This document shows, one piece after another, positions 1-7,020 of a stretch of 27,211 bases of DNA; the first letter of the stretch is position 1, and every line of letters starts with the position of its first letter. A program made the translations under genes and the position numbers. Under the pieces are notes generated by a model. It did not search any database, had not been told where the DNA came from, and worked only from the letters and a program-made list of their open reading frames with translations. The stretch spans positions 1-27,211 of IMG/VR virus record IMGVR_UViG_3300015195_000015. The stretch is one strand, 5' to 3'. This DNA comes from a virus.

Positions 1-84
1 CCGTCGAATTGTAGCCGTTGCCGGTACGGAAGTCAGAGCCCGCAATCGCGGCGGGGATTTTCAGAATTGGACGTTCCCAAGCCA
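1..84 (-). CDS. Probable head decoration protein (5' part only)
   Basis: Only the first 28 codons lie in the window; the gene continues past base 1. The start ATG at 84 is preceded by a good Shine-Dalgarno AGGAG about 8 nt upstream. The N-terminus (MAWERPILKI, then a small-residue stretch ending GNGYNS) resembles the start of short phage head-decoration proteins that open with M-A-x-E-R-P and pack on the outside of the capsid lattice. Its position straight after the protease/scaffold genes fits a decoration or capsid gene. Family assignment is inference from position and a very short stretch. Confidence 0.45.
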
Positions 85-145
85 TGGGCACTTCTCCTTC
101 AAAGGGTCAACCGGCGTCTCACGACGCTGGCTCATGCAATTCTGA

Positions 146-1663
146 CTAGGCGGCTTTCTTCGTCGCCGCCAGTTCGTCCTGTTCCTGCTGTGCCAGATCG
201 GGGAACCGCTTGCGGATCTCCATGCGGCACTTTTCGATGGTGTTGAAAGCCTTCTCGCCCTTGGTGAGCAATTCCTTGGCCTTGGCGTCGATACCGTCGA
301 GCGCCTTGCCGAAACCCTTTGCGCCCGAACCGACTTCGGTAAACAGCGTGCCCTTGGCGATACGCTCTTCGGCCGTGCTGAGCACGACGGTCCAGGCATC
401 GGCCAGTGCCGGCTCGTGTGCGGCCGTCTTGGCGAGCAATGCGCCGAGCTCGTCGGGCTTGCCGACCTTGGCGAAACCTTCGGCGGCCTTGGCGAACTTC
501 GCCACGCGAGCCTCGGCGTCGAGCTTTTCGGCGCGATCATTGGCCTTGCGGATCTGAGCGTCCTGGTCCTTCAGGGCATCGAACACTTCGGCGCCGACCT
601 TGGACTTCAGGTAAACCTTGCCGGCGACGGATTTGAACGCATCGCCCTTCTCGATCATCTTCTCGGTGGATTCGTCCTTGCCGCTGTCGGCTGCGTCTTC
701 GGCGTCCATCGGGTTGGCGCTCATGTGCGCGTCGCGCTCGGATGGCGACATGCCGGTGAACGCGGCCTTTCCGCCCTTGGGCATCTTGGCCTTGTCGGAT
801 TCCATGAAGCGCTTGTGCTTGGCGGACATCGCGGCCATGTCTTCGGCGGCCTTGAGCGCGATGGCGCGCTTTTCAATCTCGGCGGTGATTTCCGCTTCGG
901 TTGCCGTCTCGGCCAGACCGAGTGATTTCGCGATTGCCTTGCTCATGGAACCTCCGTTGTCACCCTCGGCCAGGGCGCGGACGATAGTGGTCTCGACGCC
1001 CTCAGACACAACGCCTTGTATGGCATCCTTGAACTGTTGAAAAGTGGCTTGCAGCAAATCGCTTTTGTTGACCGCATCGGCGTCGGCGAAAATCGACTCC
1101 ACCGAAACACACAGCGCAGCGTAGTTCGTGTCGAGTTCATCGGCCTTTTCGAGACCTTCGACGTCTTCGAACAGCGATACATCCGCAGGGTCGTAAAGCA
1201 GCGCGTCGTCGGCCAGACGCTCGGCGAACTTGGACAGCTCCTTCGGCTCGAAATCGAAATTCGCCTCGCGAAGCGCGTTCCTGATTCGTGACAGATCGCG
1301 CTTTGTCGCCCTCCACTCTTCGGGAAGCGAGTCCGTGGCGCCGAGAGATTTCGCACGGCTGACAATGTGCGCTCGGATCGCGGCGTGAGAGCCCTTGCCG
1401 CGGCCGATTGCCTGCATCGCGTTCGACAGGTCGGAGACGTTCTCGATCGGATAGCGGCCGCCTGGCATGGCGTGACCGGCTGCCATGGACGCGCGGCGCT
1501 CTTCGGCTGTGAACGTGCGCTTGCACAGCTTCTCGAACTCGGCGTCGTCGTGATCGTCCGAGTCGTCTGATTTCATGATCACGACGCGCGCGCCCTTCTG
1601 GGCCGGATTCGTCACAGACGAAATCTCGTTGATCTTCAGCTCCCGCATGATGCGCCTGGCCAT
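146..1663 (-). CDS. Scaffold-like head assembly protein with DUF6582-type segment
   Basis: This is a 505-residue protein. ATG 1663 overlaps the stop of the upstream protease gene (TGATG), so the two are translationally coupled. Residues about 7-25 carry a pattern LKINEISSVTNPAQKGA, typical of the C-terminus of phage prohead proteases and of scaffold leaders. It is followed by a segment (GGRYPIENVSDLSNAMQAIG, then HIVSRAKSLGA) of the kind found in DUF6582-type phage proteins. The rest is rich in Ala, Glu, Lys and Asp with long predicted helices, as expected for a scaffold. An internal start near 944 (MSKAIAKSLG) could give a shorter scaffold, an arrangement known from several phages. The open frame extends upstream of 1663, but that extension is the shadow of the protease gene. 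Scaffold role is inferred from position and composition. Confidence 0.6.
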   Translation of the reverse strand: MARRIMRELKINEISSVTNPAQKGARVVIMKSDDSDDHDDAEFEKLCKRTFTAEERRASMAAGHAMPGGRYPIENVSDLSNAMQAIGRGKGSHAAIRAHIVSRAKSLGATDSLPEEWRATKRDLSRIRNALREANFDFEPKELSKFAERLADDALLYDPADVSLFEDVEGLEKADELDTNYAALCVSVESIFADADAVNKSDLLQATFQQFKDAIQGVVSEGVETTIVRALAEGDNGGSMSKAIAKSLGLAETATEAEITAEIEKRAIALKAAEDMAAMSAKHKRFMESDKAKMPKGGKAAFTGMSPSERDAHMSANPMDAEDAADSGKDESTEKMIEKGDAFKSVAGKVYLKSKVGAEVFDALKDQDAQIRKANDRAEKLDAEARVAKFAKAAEGFAKVGKPDELGALLAKTAAHEPALADAWTVVLSTAEERIAKGTLFTEVGSGAKGFGKALDGIDAKAKELLTKGEKAFNTIEKCRMEIRKRFPDLAQQEQDELAATKKAA

Positions 1664-2202
1664 CAATCCACCTCTTCGTCCTTGATCCGGTCGCCGCCGA
1701 TCGAGAATCCTGTGTACTCGCCGTTCTCGAATTTCGCCAGCACGTCGGCAGGCGGCTTGAAGCCCATCATGAGACCAGTCTTGCGCGTCGTCATGCCGAA
1801 CGCCTTGGCAATGTCCGTCGTCATCGGAAAGAGAAACAGCCACTGCGCATTCTCGTCGCCGGTGTGCATTTCCTTGTGATGGCGATCGCTGGCGGCAAAG
1901 TCGGCCGCCGCCTTCAGCATCGCGTCTTCGGGAATGTGATCGTCCTGGACGTCGTAATAGTCGACGCCGTCCTCTTTGCAGATGATGCCGTAGCCGAAGA
2001 CCATGCCGAGCTTTTTGTCGATCGACTCGGCCTTGGCGTACTTGCAGCAGGAATCGCCCTTCGGAGCCGCGCCGATCCGAGCGGCCATGCCACGCCTGCG
2101 CTTCTTGCCGGTGCCGCCAGCCGAGCTGATGTGCACGTCGCCAACGCTAGGCTGGTCTTTCGCCAAAGCGCTCAAAGCCGATTTGAAGCCGATTGCCGCC
2201 AT
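1663..2202 (-). CDS. XkdF-like prohead protease
   Basis: About 179 residues from ATG 2202. The frame opens at TTG 2238 and the start is uncertain because no strong Shine-Dalgarno is seen. The C-terminal two thirds match the XkdF-type putative phage serine protease pattern: a GYGIICKEDGVDYYDVQDD entry, HIPEDAMLKAAADFA, DRHHKEMH, then LFPMTTDIAKAFG, and the closing GEYTGFSIGGDRI. In this family the conserved His and the FSIGG end lie near the active site. The role is cleavage of scaffold and capsid precursors during head maturation. It lies directly upstream of the scaffold gene, as expected. Upstream of it the strand organisation flips, because a plus-strand cassette separates it from the rest of the head operon. 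Confidence 0.65.
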   Translation of the reverse strand: MAAIGFKSALSALAKDQPSVGDVHISSAGGTGKKRRRGMAARIGAAPKGDSCCKYAKAESIDKKLGMVFGYGIICKEDGVDYYDVQDDHIPEDAMLKAAADFAASDRHHKEMHTGDENAQWLFLFPMTTDIAKAFGMTTRKTGLMMGFKPPADVLAKFENGEYTGFSIGGDRIKDEEVD

Positions 2203-2286
2203 GCGCGCAGGATTAAGGCTGTTTTCGTTCCTACGCAAGGATTGATGCGGCAGGCCGTCGCACCACTAGGGCTAGATGCGGACACC

Positions 2287-2314
2287 TTGACCTGCGGACG
2301 TGGCGTCCTATATA
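2287..2314 (+). promoter_or_regulatory. Promoter P1 with embedded inverted repeat
   Basis: A -35 box TTGACC (2287-2292), a 16-nt spacer and a -10 box TATATA (2309-2314) precede the first cassette gene. Between the boxes lies a 5-5-5 inverted repeat, CGGAC-GTGGC-GTCCT (2295-2309), whose last base is the first base of the -10. The flank GCGGACACCTTGACC is repeated at the second promoter (3818-3832). The repeat placement suggests an operator for a dimeric regulator; that part is inference. Confidence 0.7.
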
Positions 2315-2350
2315 AGAGATGTACTAGCGGAAAACAAAGAGGAAGACGCA

Positions 2351-2617
2351 ATGGCCAAGAAATCGAGTTACTACGAAGGCGGGTACAAAGTGATGCTTCA
2401 CGGCGCGCCCTGCAAAGTGTTCGTGAAGCCTACCCCGCACATGCTGGCGGTGATGCGCGGCGAACAGTATGAGCCGTCCAATAGGCCGCTCTGCCGCGAG
2501 CTCGCCTCGAGCAGGTTTCCCCAGGTCAAATACTCGGCGCCGCCTTGGGTCGAGGAACTGATCGCCGGGTCGCAGAAAGCCTTGGGCCCGAAACCCGAGC
2601 TGGCGATGGCCGCCTGA
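2351..2617 (+). CDS. Small hypothetical protein, first gene of plus-strand cassette
   Basis: An 88-residue protein starting at ATG 2351 behind a strong AGAGGAAG Shine-Dalgarno. It is basic, Pro- and Ala-rich near the C-terminus, with no transmembrane segment or recognisable catalytic motif. Its stop codon overlaps the next ATG (TGATG), so translation is coupled to the zinc-ribbon gene downstream. It is the first gene after promoter P1. I do not recognise a family. Confidence 0.75.
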   Translation: MAKKSSYYEGGYKVMLHGAPCKVFVKPTPHMLAVMRGEQYEPSNRPLCRELASSRFPQVKYSAPPWVEELIAGSQKALGPKPELAMAA

Positions 2618-2820
2618 TGAAACTCCACCCCAAGATCACCCTGAAGCGCGTCGAGGCCGCGGTCGCCCAGTCCATGTGCGACACATCAAACCCTGGTTTC
2701 TGCATCTATTGCGGCGCGGAGACCGAGAGCATCGAGCCGGACGCTGGTCCGGACCCTTGCGAGAGCTGCGGACGAAAGGGCGCGTACGGCGCCGAGCAGA
2801 TCCTGATGATGATTTTCTAG
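2617..2820 (+). CDS. Small zinc-ribbon phage protein
   Basis: A 67-residue protein with two CxxC pairs (CIYC near residue 29 and CESC near residue 48). They are separated by an acidic stretch and followed by GAYGAEQILMM. This is the layout of a widespread small phage protein of the form NPGFCxxCG ... CxxCG ... YGAEELLMM; function unknown, probably binding one zinc ion. ATG 2617 overlaps the stop of the upstream gene. Confidence 0.75.
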   Translation: MKLHPKITLKRVEAAVAQSMCDTSNPGFCIYCGAETESIEPDAGPDPCESCGRKGAYGAEQILMMIF

Positions 2821-2829
2821 GAGAGCAAC

Positions 2830-3000
2830 ATGACCCAGATCCTGCTGGCCGCACTGAAGGCGATCAGCAAATACATCACGAATTATAAGCCTGAAGGCGA
2901 GGCTGGCCTGAAAGCCCAGCTGAGCCTGATCAACGAGATTGCGATTGGCGCGATCGAGCAGGCAGAGGCCGAGGAAACCGACAATGCCCATGCAGGATAA
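2830..3000 (+). CDS. Small helical hypothetical protein
   Basis: A 56-residue frame from ATG 2830, with GAGAG just upstream as a weak Shine-Dalgarno. Composition is Ala/Glu/Leu-rich and helical. Its last 17 nt overlap the next gene in another frame, in line with the dense packing of this cassette. No family recognised. Confidence 0.6.
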   Translation: MTQILLAALKAISKYITNYKPEGEAGLKAQLSLINEIAIGAIEQAEAEETDNAHAG

Positions 3001-3190
3001 ATTCGAACATCGTTATGGCTTCGGCCCGCCGAACCGGTCGTTCTACATCGCGGACGCGCTGATCTTCCTGAAATCGTACAACGGCACGCAGATCGACGCG
3101 GCGGCTAAGGGTTTGGAGGACGCAGACGTCGCCGGCTTTCACCGCGTCGTCGCCGCGTTGAACGCAACGCTCGTTAAGGCGGAAGCATGA
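2984..3190 (+). CDS. Small hypothetical protein
   Basis: A 68-residue protein from ATG 2984 with GAGGAA about 8 nt upstream. ATG 2990 is an alternative start two codons later. It contains RYGFGPPNRSFYIADAL and an Ala/Asp-rich helical C-terminus. The stop overlaps the start of the next gene (ATGA). No function can be named. Confidence 0.65.
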   Translation: MPMQDKFEHRYGFGPPNRSFYIADALIFLKSYNGTQIDAAAKGLEDADVAGFHRVVAALNATLVKAEA

Positions 3191-3558
3191 TCACGCTCCG
3201 CTACCGCTCGATCGACGGCGCCAACGTGCGGCGCCAGTTCACGACGCTAAAGGGCGCGCAACGCTACGCGCAGAACATGATCGGCGAGACTCCGGAAGTC
3301 GGCCAAGGCGGTCGATACGCGGTGAGCGCTGACGGCATCGGTAAGATCGTGCCTATCGCTGGCGCCGCGCTCGTTGATCTGTTTCCGAAGACTGTCGAGC
3401 CGCCGGCACCGCCACCGAACGCATGCCATTGCGAAGCATCCCAAGTCTACGGCGGGGACTGCGTTCACACGCTGGCCGGCGAGACTGAGTTTTACGAGCT
3501 GCTCCAAGCCCAAGAGCCGTGGGACGATCAGGGCAATCCACAAGGAAAGAACAGATGA
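3187..3558 (+). CDS. Hypothetical protein with Cys/His-containing C-terminus
   Basis: A 123-residue protein coupled by ATGA overlap to its upstream neighbour. The N-terminal half (ITLRYRSIDGANVRRQFTTL, then an Ala/Gln helix) resembles a small beta-alpha domain. A Pro-rich linker (EPPAPPPN) leads to a segment with CHC and a later Cys (GGDCVH). These residues could bind a metal, but the spacing is not a standard ribbon. No family recognised. Confidence 0.65.
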   Translation: MITLRYRSIDGANVRRQFTTLKGAQRYAQNMIGETPEVGQGGRYAVSADGIGKIVPIAGAALVDLFPKTVEPPAPPPNACHCEASQVYGGDCVHTLAGETEFYELLQAQEPWDDQGNPQGKNR

Positions 3559-3812
3559 ACTGGATCAAGACGACTGAAGAGCGCTTCGACGAAATGCTGG
3601 GCGTCCTGCCGCCGGCCATGTGGCTGGCCCACGGCTTCCTGGTCGGCGAGCCTTGGGACCACGATCGCCAGGGACGGCCGCGGTTTGCCGCGTTCGTCCA
3701 GGTCGACGGCGTCTATTACGAGAGCGCCGGGCCCATGACCGGGCCGGAATTTAGGGCGTTTCAGGCCTCGGATGTAGAGCGCAATGTTATTGCTGGCCAG
3801 GCCTCAGAATAA
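3555..3812 (+). CDS. Small hypothetical protein
   Basis: An 85-residue protein whose ATG overlaps the upstream stop (ATGA). It contains many aromatic residues (PPAMWLAHGFLVGEPWDHD) and a C-terminal GPEFRAFQASDVERN segment. No membrane segment or known motif is seen. It is the last gene before promoter P2. Confidence 0.65.
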   Translation: MNWIKTTEERFDEMLGVLPPAMWLAHGFLVGEPWDHDRQGRPRFAAFVQVDGVYYESAGPMTGPEFRAFQASDVERNVIAGQASE

Positions 3813-3826
3813 CAATAGCGGACACC

Positions 3827-3854
3827 TTGACCGCAGGCCAAGAAGGCCTATATT
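3827..3854 (+). promoter_or_regulatory. Promoter P2 with embedded inverted repeat
   Basis: A -35 box TTGACC (3827-3832), a 16-nt spacer and a -10 box TATATT (3849-3854). The spacer holds AGGCC-AAGAA-GGCCT (3835-3849), a perfect inverted repeat in the same place as in P1 but of different sequence. The upstream flank GCGGACACCTTGACC is identical to P1. Confidence 0.7.
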
Positions 3855-3881
3855 CAGTATGTCGGTTGAGGCCGACATCCC

Positions 3882-3977
3882 ATGAAAACCCTTTGGAAAG
3901 TGTTCGTCGCCTGGCTCGTCGAGCTCGGCACCATCGACTTTTCTCTCTTGGAAGGAGGCCAGTATGAGCCATCGTGA
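3882..3977 (+). CDS. 31-residue peptide
   Basis: A short frame from ATG 3882 behind GAGG at about 10 nt. It begins MKTLWKVFVAWLVELG, which is amphipathic and could touch a membrane. It overlaps the next gene by 14 nt and contains that gene's AAGGAGG ribosome site within its own coding sequence, so its translation may expose or load that site. Existence as a real gene is moderately supported by position after promoter P2. Confidence 0.4.
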   Translation: MKTLWKVFVAWLVELGTIDFSLLEGGQYEPS

Positions 3978-4173
3978 AATCGCCGTTCTCAGCCAAGCCA
4001 AGGCGCTCGGAATGGGAAACACTCTGTTCAAATACCTGCCCGCCGGCGCCGAGTTTAGCTTCGAGCAGGGCGGCAAGATCTTGATCAAACATCGCAACGG
4101 CTACCACGTCGAGGGCGTCGGTTACTACCGCGTCGGGCAGAGGGTCGCTGTTTGGAAAGGGGAGAAGTCGTGA
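3964..4173 (+). CDS. Small hypothetical protein
   Basis: A 69-residue protein with a near-ideal AAGGAGG Shine-Dalgarno (3953-3959). It has a beta-rich middle (GAEFSFEQGGKILIKHRNGY) and ends basic. The stop overlaps the GTG start of the following gene (GTGA). No family recognised. Confidence 0.7.
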   Translation: MSHREIAVLSQAKALGMGNTLFKYLPAGAEFSFEQGGKILIKHRNGYHVEGVGYYRVGQRVAVWKGEKS

Positions 4174-4460
4174 GCCAATCAATGCGTAAAATCATGGAAG
4201 ACCTGAACGAGCAGATCGTGGGCGAAGCCTTCGGGCAGCCGATCAGCCGGGGCCAGTTCCAGGAGGCCTTCAAGAAGGTCCACAATTCCAAAAACTGGAA
4301 ACTCCCGATCAACGCGATCGTCCCGCTCAACGTGATCGAAGTCGAGATCATGAAGCAGGCAATTCCCTTCTTCGTCGGGTCCGAGCCGAAAGTCTCGTAC
4401 GTCGGCGGCGGCAAATACCGGATCGAGGCGGCCGGCTACTACGTCTCAATAGGAGCATGA
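4170..4460 (+). CDS. Hypothetical protein
   Basis: A 96-residue protein starting at GTG 4170, coupled to the upstream stop; ATG 4182 is an alternative start. Helical N-terminal half, beta-rich C-terminal half ending in GGKYRIEAAGYYVSI. That ending echoes the YHVEGVGYYRVG end of the preceding protein, so the two may share a small domain. Coupled by ATGA to the DUF3560 gene. Confidence 0.65.
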   Translation: MSQSMRKIMEDLNEQIVGEAFGQPISRGQFQEAFKKVHNSKNWKLPINAIVPLNVIEVEIMKQAIPFFVGSEPKVSYVGGGKYRIEAAGYYVSIGA

Positions 4461-5269
4461 GCATGAACCACTACGAAGCAAAACAGGAAGCCAAACGCGA
4501 GCGTCTTGAGGCGCGCGCAGAACGTCTGGCCAAGGAAGGCGCGGCGCGCGTCGAGAGCGGCATGAGCCGGCTGCGCGCGATTCCGTTCGGCCAGCCCATC
4601 CTGGTCGGACACCACAGCGAGGGCCGCGACAGGAACTACAGGCGCAAAGCCGGCAACGCGATCGACAAGGGCTTCGAGATGCAGAAGCAGGCGGCCGAGG
4701 TTGCTGGGCGTGCGGCATCGGTCGGAACCGGTGGCGTGTCGTCTGACGATCCGGACGCGGTCGTGAAGCTGAAGGAACAGCTGGCTGAACTGCAGGCGAA
4801 GCAGGCGAAGATGGTCGCTGTCAACAAGATCGTTCGCAAGTTCAAGGCTGAGCCGCAGAACGGAATGATGGCGCTAGAGCAGATAGGCCTTACAGCCGGA
4901 GCCGCTCAGGGCGCATTTACGCCAGACTTCATGGGCAGGCTTGGCTTCGCCTCGTATCAGCTGACCAACAACGGCGCGAACATTCGAAGGATCGAACAGC
5001 GCATCGAGCAGCTCGGCCGCCACGCCGAGCGCGAAACCAAGGAAGTGCTGCATAACTCCGGCGTGACCCTGGTCGAGAATGCCGAAGAGAACCGCGTGCA
5101 GCTGATCTTCCCAGGCAAGCCGGCGGCCGATGTCCGCGCGATGCTCAAGAGCCACGGCTTTCGCTGGTCGCCGATGAATGGCGCTTGGCAGCGGCACCTG
5201 AACGGCTCGGGCATCTGGGCTGCGAAGTCGATCTTGGAGAAACTCAACGAGGCCACCTTGACCCCGTAG
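4457..5269 (+). CDS. DUF3560 domain protein
   Basis: A 270-residue protein. The N-terminal 60 residues (AKQEAKRERLEARAERLAKE, then IPFGQPILVGHHSEGRDRNY) are the signature of DUF3560, common on phages and plasmids of proteobacteria. A coiled-coil region follows (residues about 95-120, KLKEQLAELQAKQAKM). The C-terminus (about 205-262) contains a beta segment and SHGFRWSPMNGAWQRHLNG, a pattern also seen at the C-terminus of other plasmid/phage proteins. Biochemical role is unknown. It is the longest gene of the plus-strand cassette and is coupled to its upstream neighbour. Confidence 0.85.
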   Translation: MSMNHYEAKQEAKRERLEARAERLAKEGAARVESGMSRLRAIPFGQPILVGHHSEGRDRNYRRKAGNAIDKGFEMQKQAAEVAGRAASVGTGGVSSDDPDAVVKLKEQLAELQAKQAKMVAVNKIVRKFKAEPQNGMMALEQIGLTAGAAQGAFTPDFMGRLGFASYQLTNNGANIRRIEQRIEQLGRHAERETKEVLHNSGVTLVENAEENRVQLIFPGKPAADVRAMLKSHGFRWSPMNGAWQRHLNGSGIWAAKSILEKLNEATLTP

Positions 5270-5287
5270 GACAGGATGGCCTAGACA
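5258..5287 (+). promoter_or_regulatory. P3: third copy of the promoter/operator motif
   Basis: CACCTTGACC (-35 TTGACC at 5258-5263) is followed by AGGAC-AGGAT-GGCCT (5268-5282), matching the 5-5-5 repeat of P1 and P2 with one mismatched pair. A weak -10 TAGACA (5282-5287) comes next. The spacer is 18 nt. It overlaps the end of the DUF3560 gene and runs straight into a terminator, so it may be an operator or an attenuated promoter rather than a strong one. Confidence 0.4.
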
Positions 5288-5316
5288 AAACGCCCTCGGA
5301 AACGGGGGCGTTTTTT
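5287..5316 (+). terminator. Rho-independent terminator
   Basis: The stem AAAACGCCC (5287-5295) pairs perfectly with GGGCGTTTT (5306-5314) around a 10-nt loop, and the T run extends to 5316. It closes the plus-strand cassette after the DUF3560 gene. The small HTH gene starting at 5333 lies beyond it, so that gene depends on readthrough. Confidence 0.9.
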
Positions 5317-5332
5317 GCAAACGGAGATTGAC

Positions 5333-5524
5333 ATGACGTCGAAACAGTTCATTGCCGCGCTTGATCGGCTGAAGCTGACCCAGACCGCGGCTGCCGAGTT
5401 CTTGGGGCTGAGCGCGCGCCAGGTCCGCCGCATCGTGGCCGGCGCCTATAAGCCGCCGCTGGCCGCCGGCAAGCTGTTGCGCCTCATGATCGCAAAAGAC
5501 CTGACCGTCGCGGACGTGAAGTGA
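5333..5524 (+). CDS. XRE-type helix-turn-helix protein
   Basis: A 63-residue protein from ATG 5333 with GGAG about 6 nt upstream. The middle (LKLTQTAAAEFLGLSARQVR) is a clear helix-turn-helix, followed by RRIVAGAYKPPLAAGKLLRL. This is the pattern of single-domain phage Cro/XRE-like DNA-binding proteins. It sits behind a terminator and ends 3 nt from the convergent minus-strand operon. It is a candidate regulator of the cassette promoters; that is inference. Confidence 0.8.
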   Translation: MTSKQFIAALDRLKLTQTAAAEFLGLSARQVRRIVAGAYKPPLAAGKLLRLMIAKDLTVADVK

Positions 5525-5527
5525 CGA

Positions 5528-5710
5528 TCAACGCTGGCGCAACCGCTTAGACAGCGATTGTTCGCGAACGCGCTGCAGACGCTTTTCGTCCTTGCGCAGG
5601 AAGTCGCTGGAATACTTCGCATCTAGTTCGGCCTTGGGAATGACTGGCCGATCATCCTCGAATGCCTGATCTGGAAGCGTCTTGCCGTCTCTAGTCTTGA
5701 TGCCGCTCAC
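5528..5710 (-). CDS. Small basic protein coupled to zeta-toxin gene
   Basis: A 60-residue protein starting at GTG 5710, overlapping the zeta-like gene stop (GTGA). Highly charged: an acidic middle (AFEDDRPVIPKAELDAKYSS) and a basic C-terminus. Translational coupling directly downstream of a toxin-like gene invites an antitoxin guess, but it does not resemble epsilon or PezA antitoxins. No family recognised. Confidence 0.6.
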   Translation of the reverse strand: MSGIKTRDGKTLPDQAFEDDRPVIPKAELDAKYSSDFLRKDEKRLQRVREQSLSKRLRQR

Positions 5711-6681
5711 CCGCCACCTCCTGCTACGAACTTGGGCGCGCGGCCCAGAACGTTGTTGTCGTAAATCTGCCATTTCGTGAACGATGGCTTCAAGTTGTCG
5801 AATGTGCGCTCGTTCGTTGTGCTTCCCAGAACGACGCTCAAGGGCACATAGCGGCCATCGGCGCCGCCGCGTTCGAACCTTGCAAGCGCTCGGCCTGCAG
5901 CCTCTTTCGGGCTTGTGAACATGTAGTAGCCCTCGGCCTTGTAGCCCGCCTGATGATATTCGGCCAGTCGAACCGCGGCGCCGCTCTCGGACCGCAGTGT
6001 TGCGTCGAGCACCACATTCAGTTTGGCCGACCGCGCCGTGTTTTCTGCGCGCGCCAGAATGTCGCTCGATTCCTCGTGGTAAAGCGCGGCGTTCCATCCG
6101 GCGTACCCAGGCAACATTTCCTTAATATGGTCGGAGTTGAGCACGATTGCCTTGCTCGGATCGACGGGACCGGCTGGATTCGTGAACCAGCTTTTGCCAG
6201 ATCCACCGCGGCCGCCGAGGAAAGTGATCGTAGGCTTCTCGCCTTCCGCCGGCGTCGCGTCTTGCACCGCTTGATCGGTGAAAATCGTATCTAGAATGCG
6301 ATTGTGCGCCGCCTCGCGCTCTGCCGTGTACGTGCCATCCGGATTCTTGAAGCCGCCTTGACTCACCGGCGCGTCGGTCGACACGCTTCGCGACAGCCGC
6401 GCCTCGGTGTCGGCGATCTTGGCCTTTGTGTCTGCCGACGTGGTGGCGAGAATGTGATCTGGCGTGACGCTCGGATCATGGTGCTGGCCGAAGAGATTCT
6501 GCGCTGCTGTCTCAGCACTGCCGGCGCCTGAACTGAAGCGGCCACGCTCGTCATGGTTTTCGTTGTATTTCTCGACCTGCTCGAGCGCGTCATCAAAAGA
6601 AAGTCGCGCGGTGGTAATCGTTACTGGCGACGACCGCTTGTTGATTTGATCCAGCGCATCTTCGAACATCAGGCGCGCCAT
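5707..6681 (-). CDS. Zeta-toxin-like kinase with phage-head N-terminal segment
   Basis: A 324-residue protein from ATG 6681 with GAGGG about 6 nt upstream. A P-loop (GGRGGSGKSWF, residues about 156-166) follows ITFL, as in zeta/PezT toxins, which phosphorylate UDP-N-acetylglucosamine and poison cell-wall synthesis. Later, KLNVVLDATLRSE and YKAEGYYMFTSPKEAAGRAL fit the same fold. The first 50 residues are unusual: two copies of a 14-residue motif (ARLMFEDALDQINK and ARLSFDDALEQVEK) and then NENHDERGRFSSG, a linker commonly seen in phage head-associated proteins. It is encoded downstream of MuF, where polymorphic head-borne effectors are often found. Packaging in the head is inference; catalytic activity has not been shown from sequence. 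Confidence 0.75.
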   Translation of the reverse strand: MARLMFEDALDQINKRSSPVTITTARLSFDDALEQVEKYNENHDERGRFSSGAGSAETAAQNLFGQHHDPSVTPDHILATTSADTKAKIADTEARLSRSVSTDAPVSQGGFKNPDGTYTAEREAAHNRILDTIFTDQAVQDATPAEGEKPTITFLGGRGGSGKSWFTNPAGPVDPSKAIVLNSDHIKEMLPGYAGWNAALYHEESSDILARAENTARSAKLNVVLDATLRSESGAAVRLAEYHQAGYKAEGYYMFTSPKEAAGRALARFERGGADGRYVPLSVVLGSTTNERTFDNLKPSFTKWQIYDNNVLGRAPKFVAGGGG

Positions 6682-6695
6682 GATAGCCCTCAAGG

Positions 6696-6884
6696 ATGCA
6701 GCGATTCGACGTCGACACGCTTTCCGATGCAGATCGCGCCTTCGTCGAGGCGATTGCAGGCTTATACGGAAAGATCGAAGCGCTCAAGATTGTCTTCCCC
6801 ACGGGCGCAAAACTGGCGGCACTCACTGCAGCGCAGCTTGTGCTCGCCAGCTTAGTCAAACGTGCAGTTAGATCGCCGGAGTGA
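6696..6884 (+). CDS. Possible small plus-strand gene in the head operon
   Basis: A 62-residue frame (starts MQRFDVDTLSDADRAFVEAI) that fills the gap between two minus-strand genes and has natural-looking composition, with a helical and hydrophobic C-terminal half. There is no properly spaced Shine-Dalgarno: AAGG touches the ATG. It overlaps the end of the 50-residue minus gene by 17 nt. It may be real or a chance frame. On the minus strand this gap holds no convincing gene. Confidence 0.35.
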   Translation: MQRFDVDTLSDADRAFVEAIAGLYGKIEALKIVFPTGAKLAALTAAQLVLASLVKRAVRSPE

Positions 6885-7020
6885 ACGGCTTGTTCGTGCG
6901 CTCCTTGGCGGACTCGGCTGCCGCATCGGCCGTGTAGTTTTTGTCTTGCTGCGTGCGGCGCGCGTCGGCAACGAGGTTCGTTTCGACAACGGGCTGCGCT
7001 GGTCGGTTCTGCTTTTTCAT
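6868..7020 (-). CDS. Small charged head-region protein
   Basis: A 50-residue protein from ATG 7020 with a clear AAGGAG Shine-Dalgarno 7-8 nt upstream. It starts MKKQNRPAQPVVETNLVADA and is hydrophilic throughout, with no membrane segment. It lies between the permuted tRNA-like sequence and the zeta-like gene. No family recognised. Confidence 0.65.
   Translation of the reverse strand: MKKQNRPAQPVVETNLVADARRTQQDKNYTADAAAESAKERTNKPFTPAI

Noticed and set aside
416-925. A 169-codon plus-strand frame opposite the scaffold gene
   Set aside because: Gly/Leu/His-rich shadow of an Ala/Lys-rich helical protein; no start signal.
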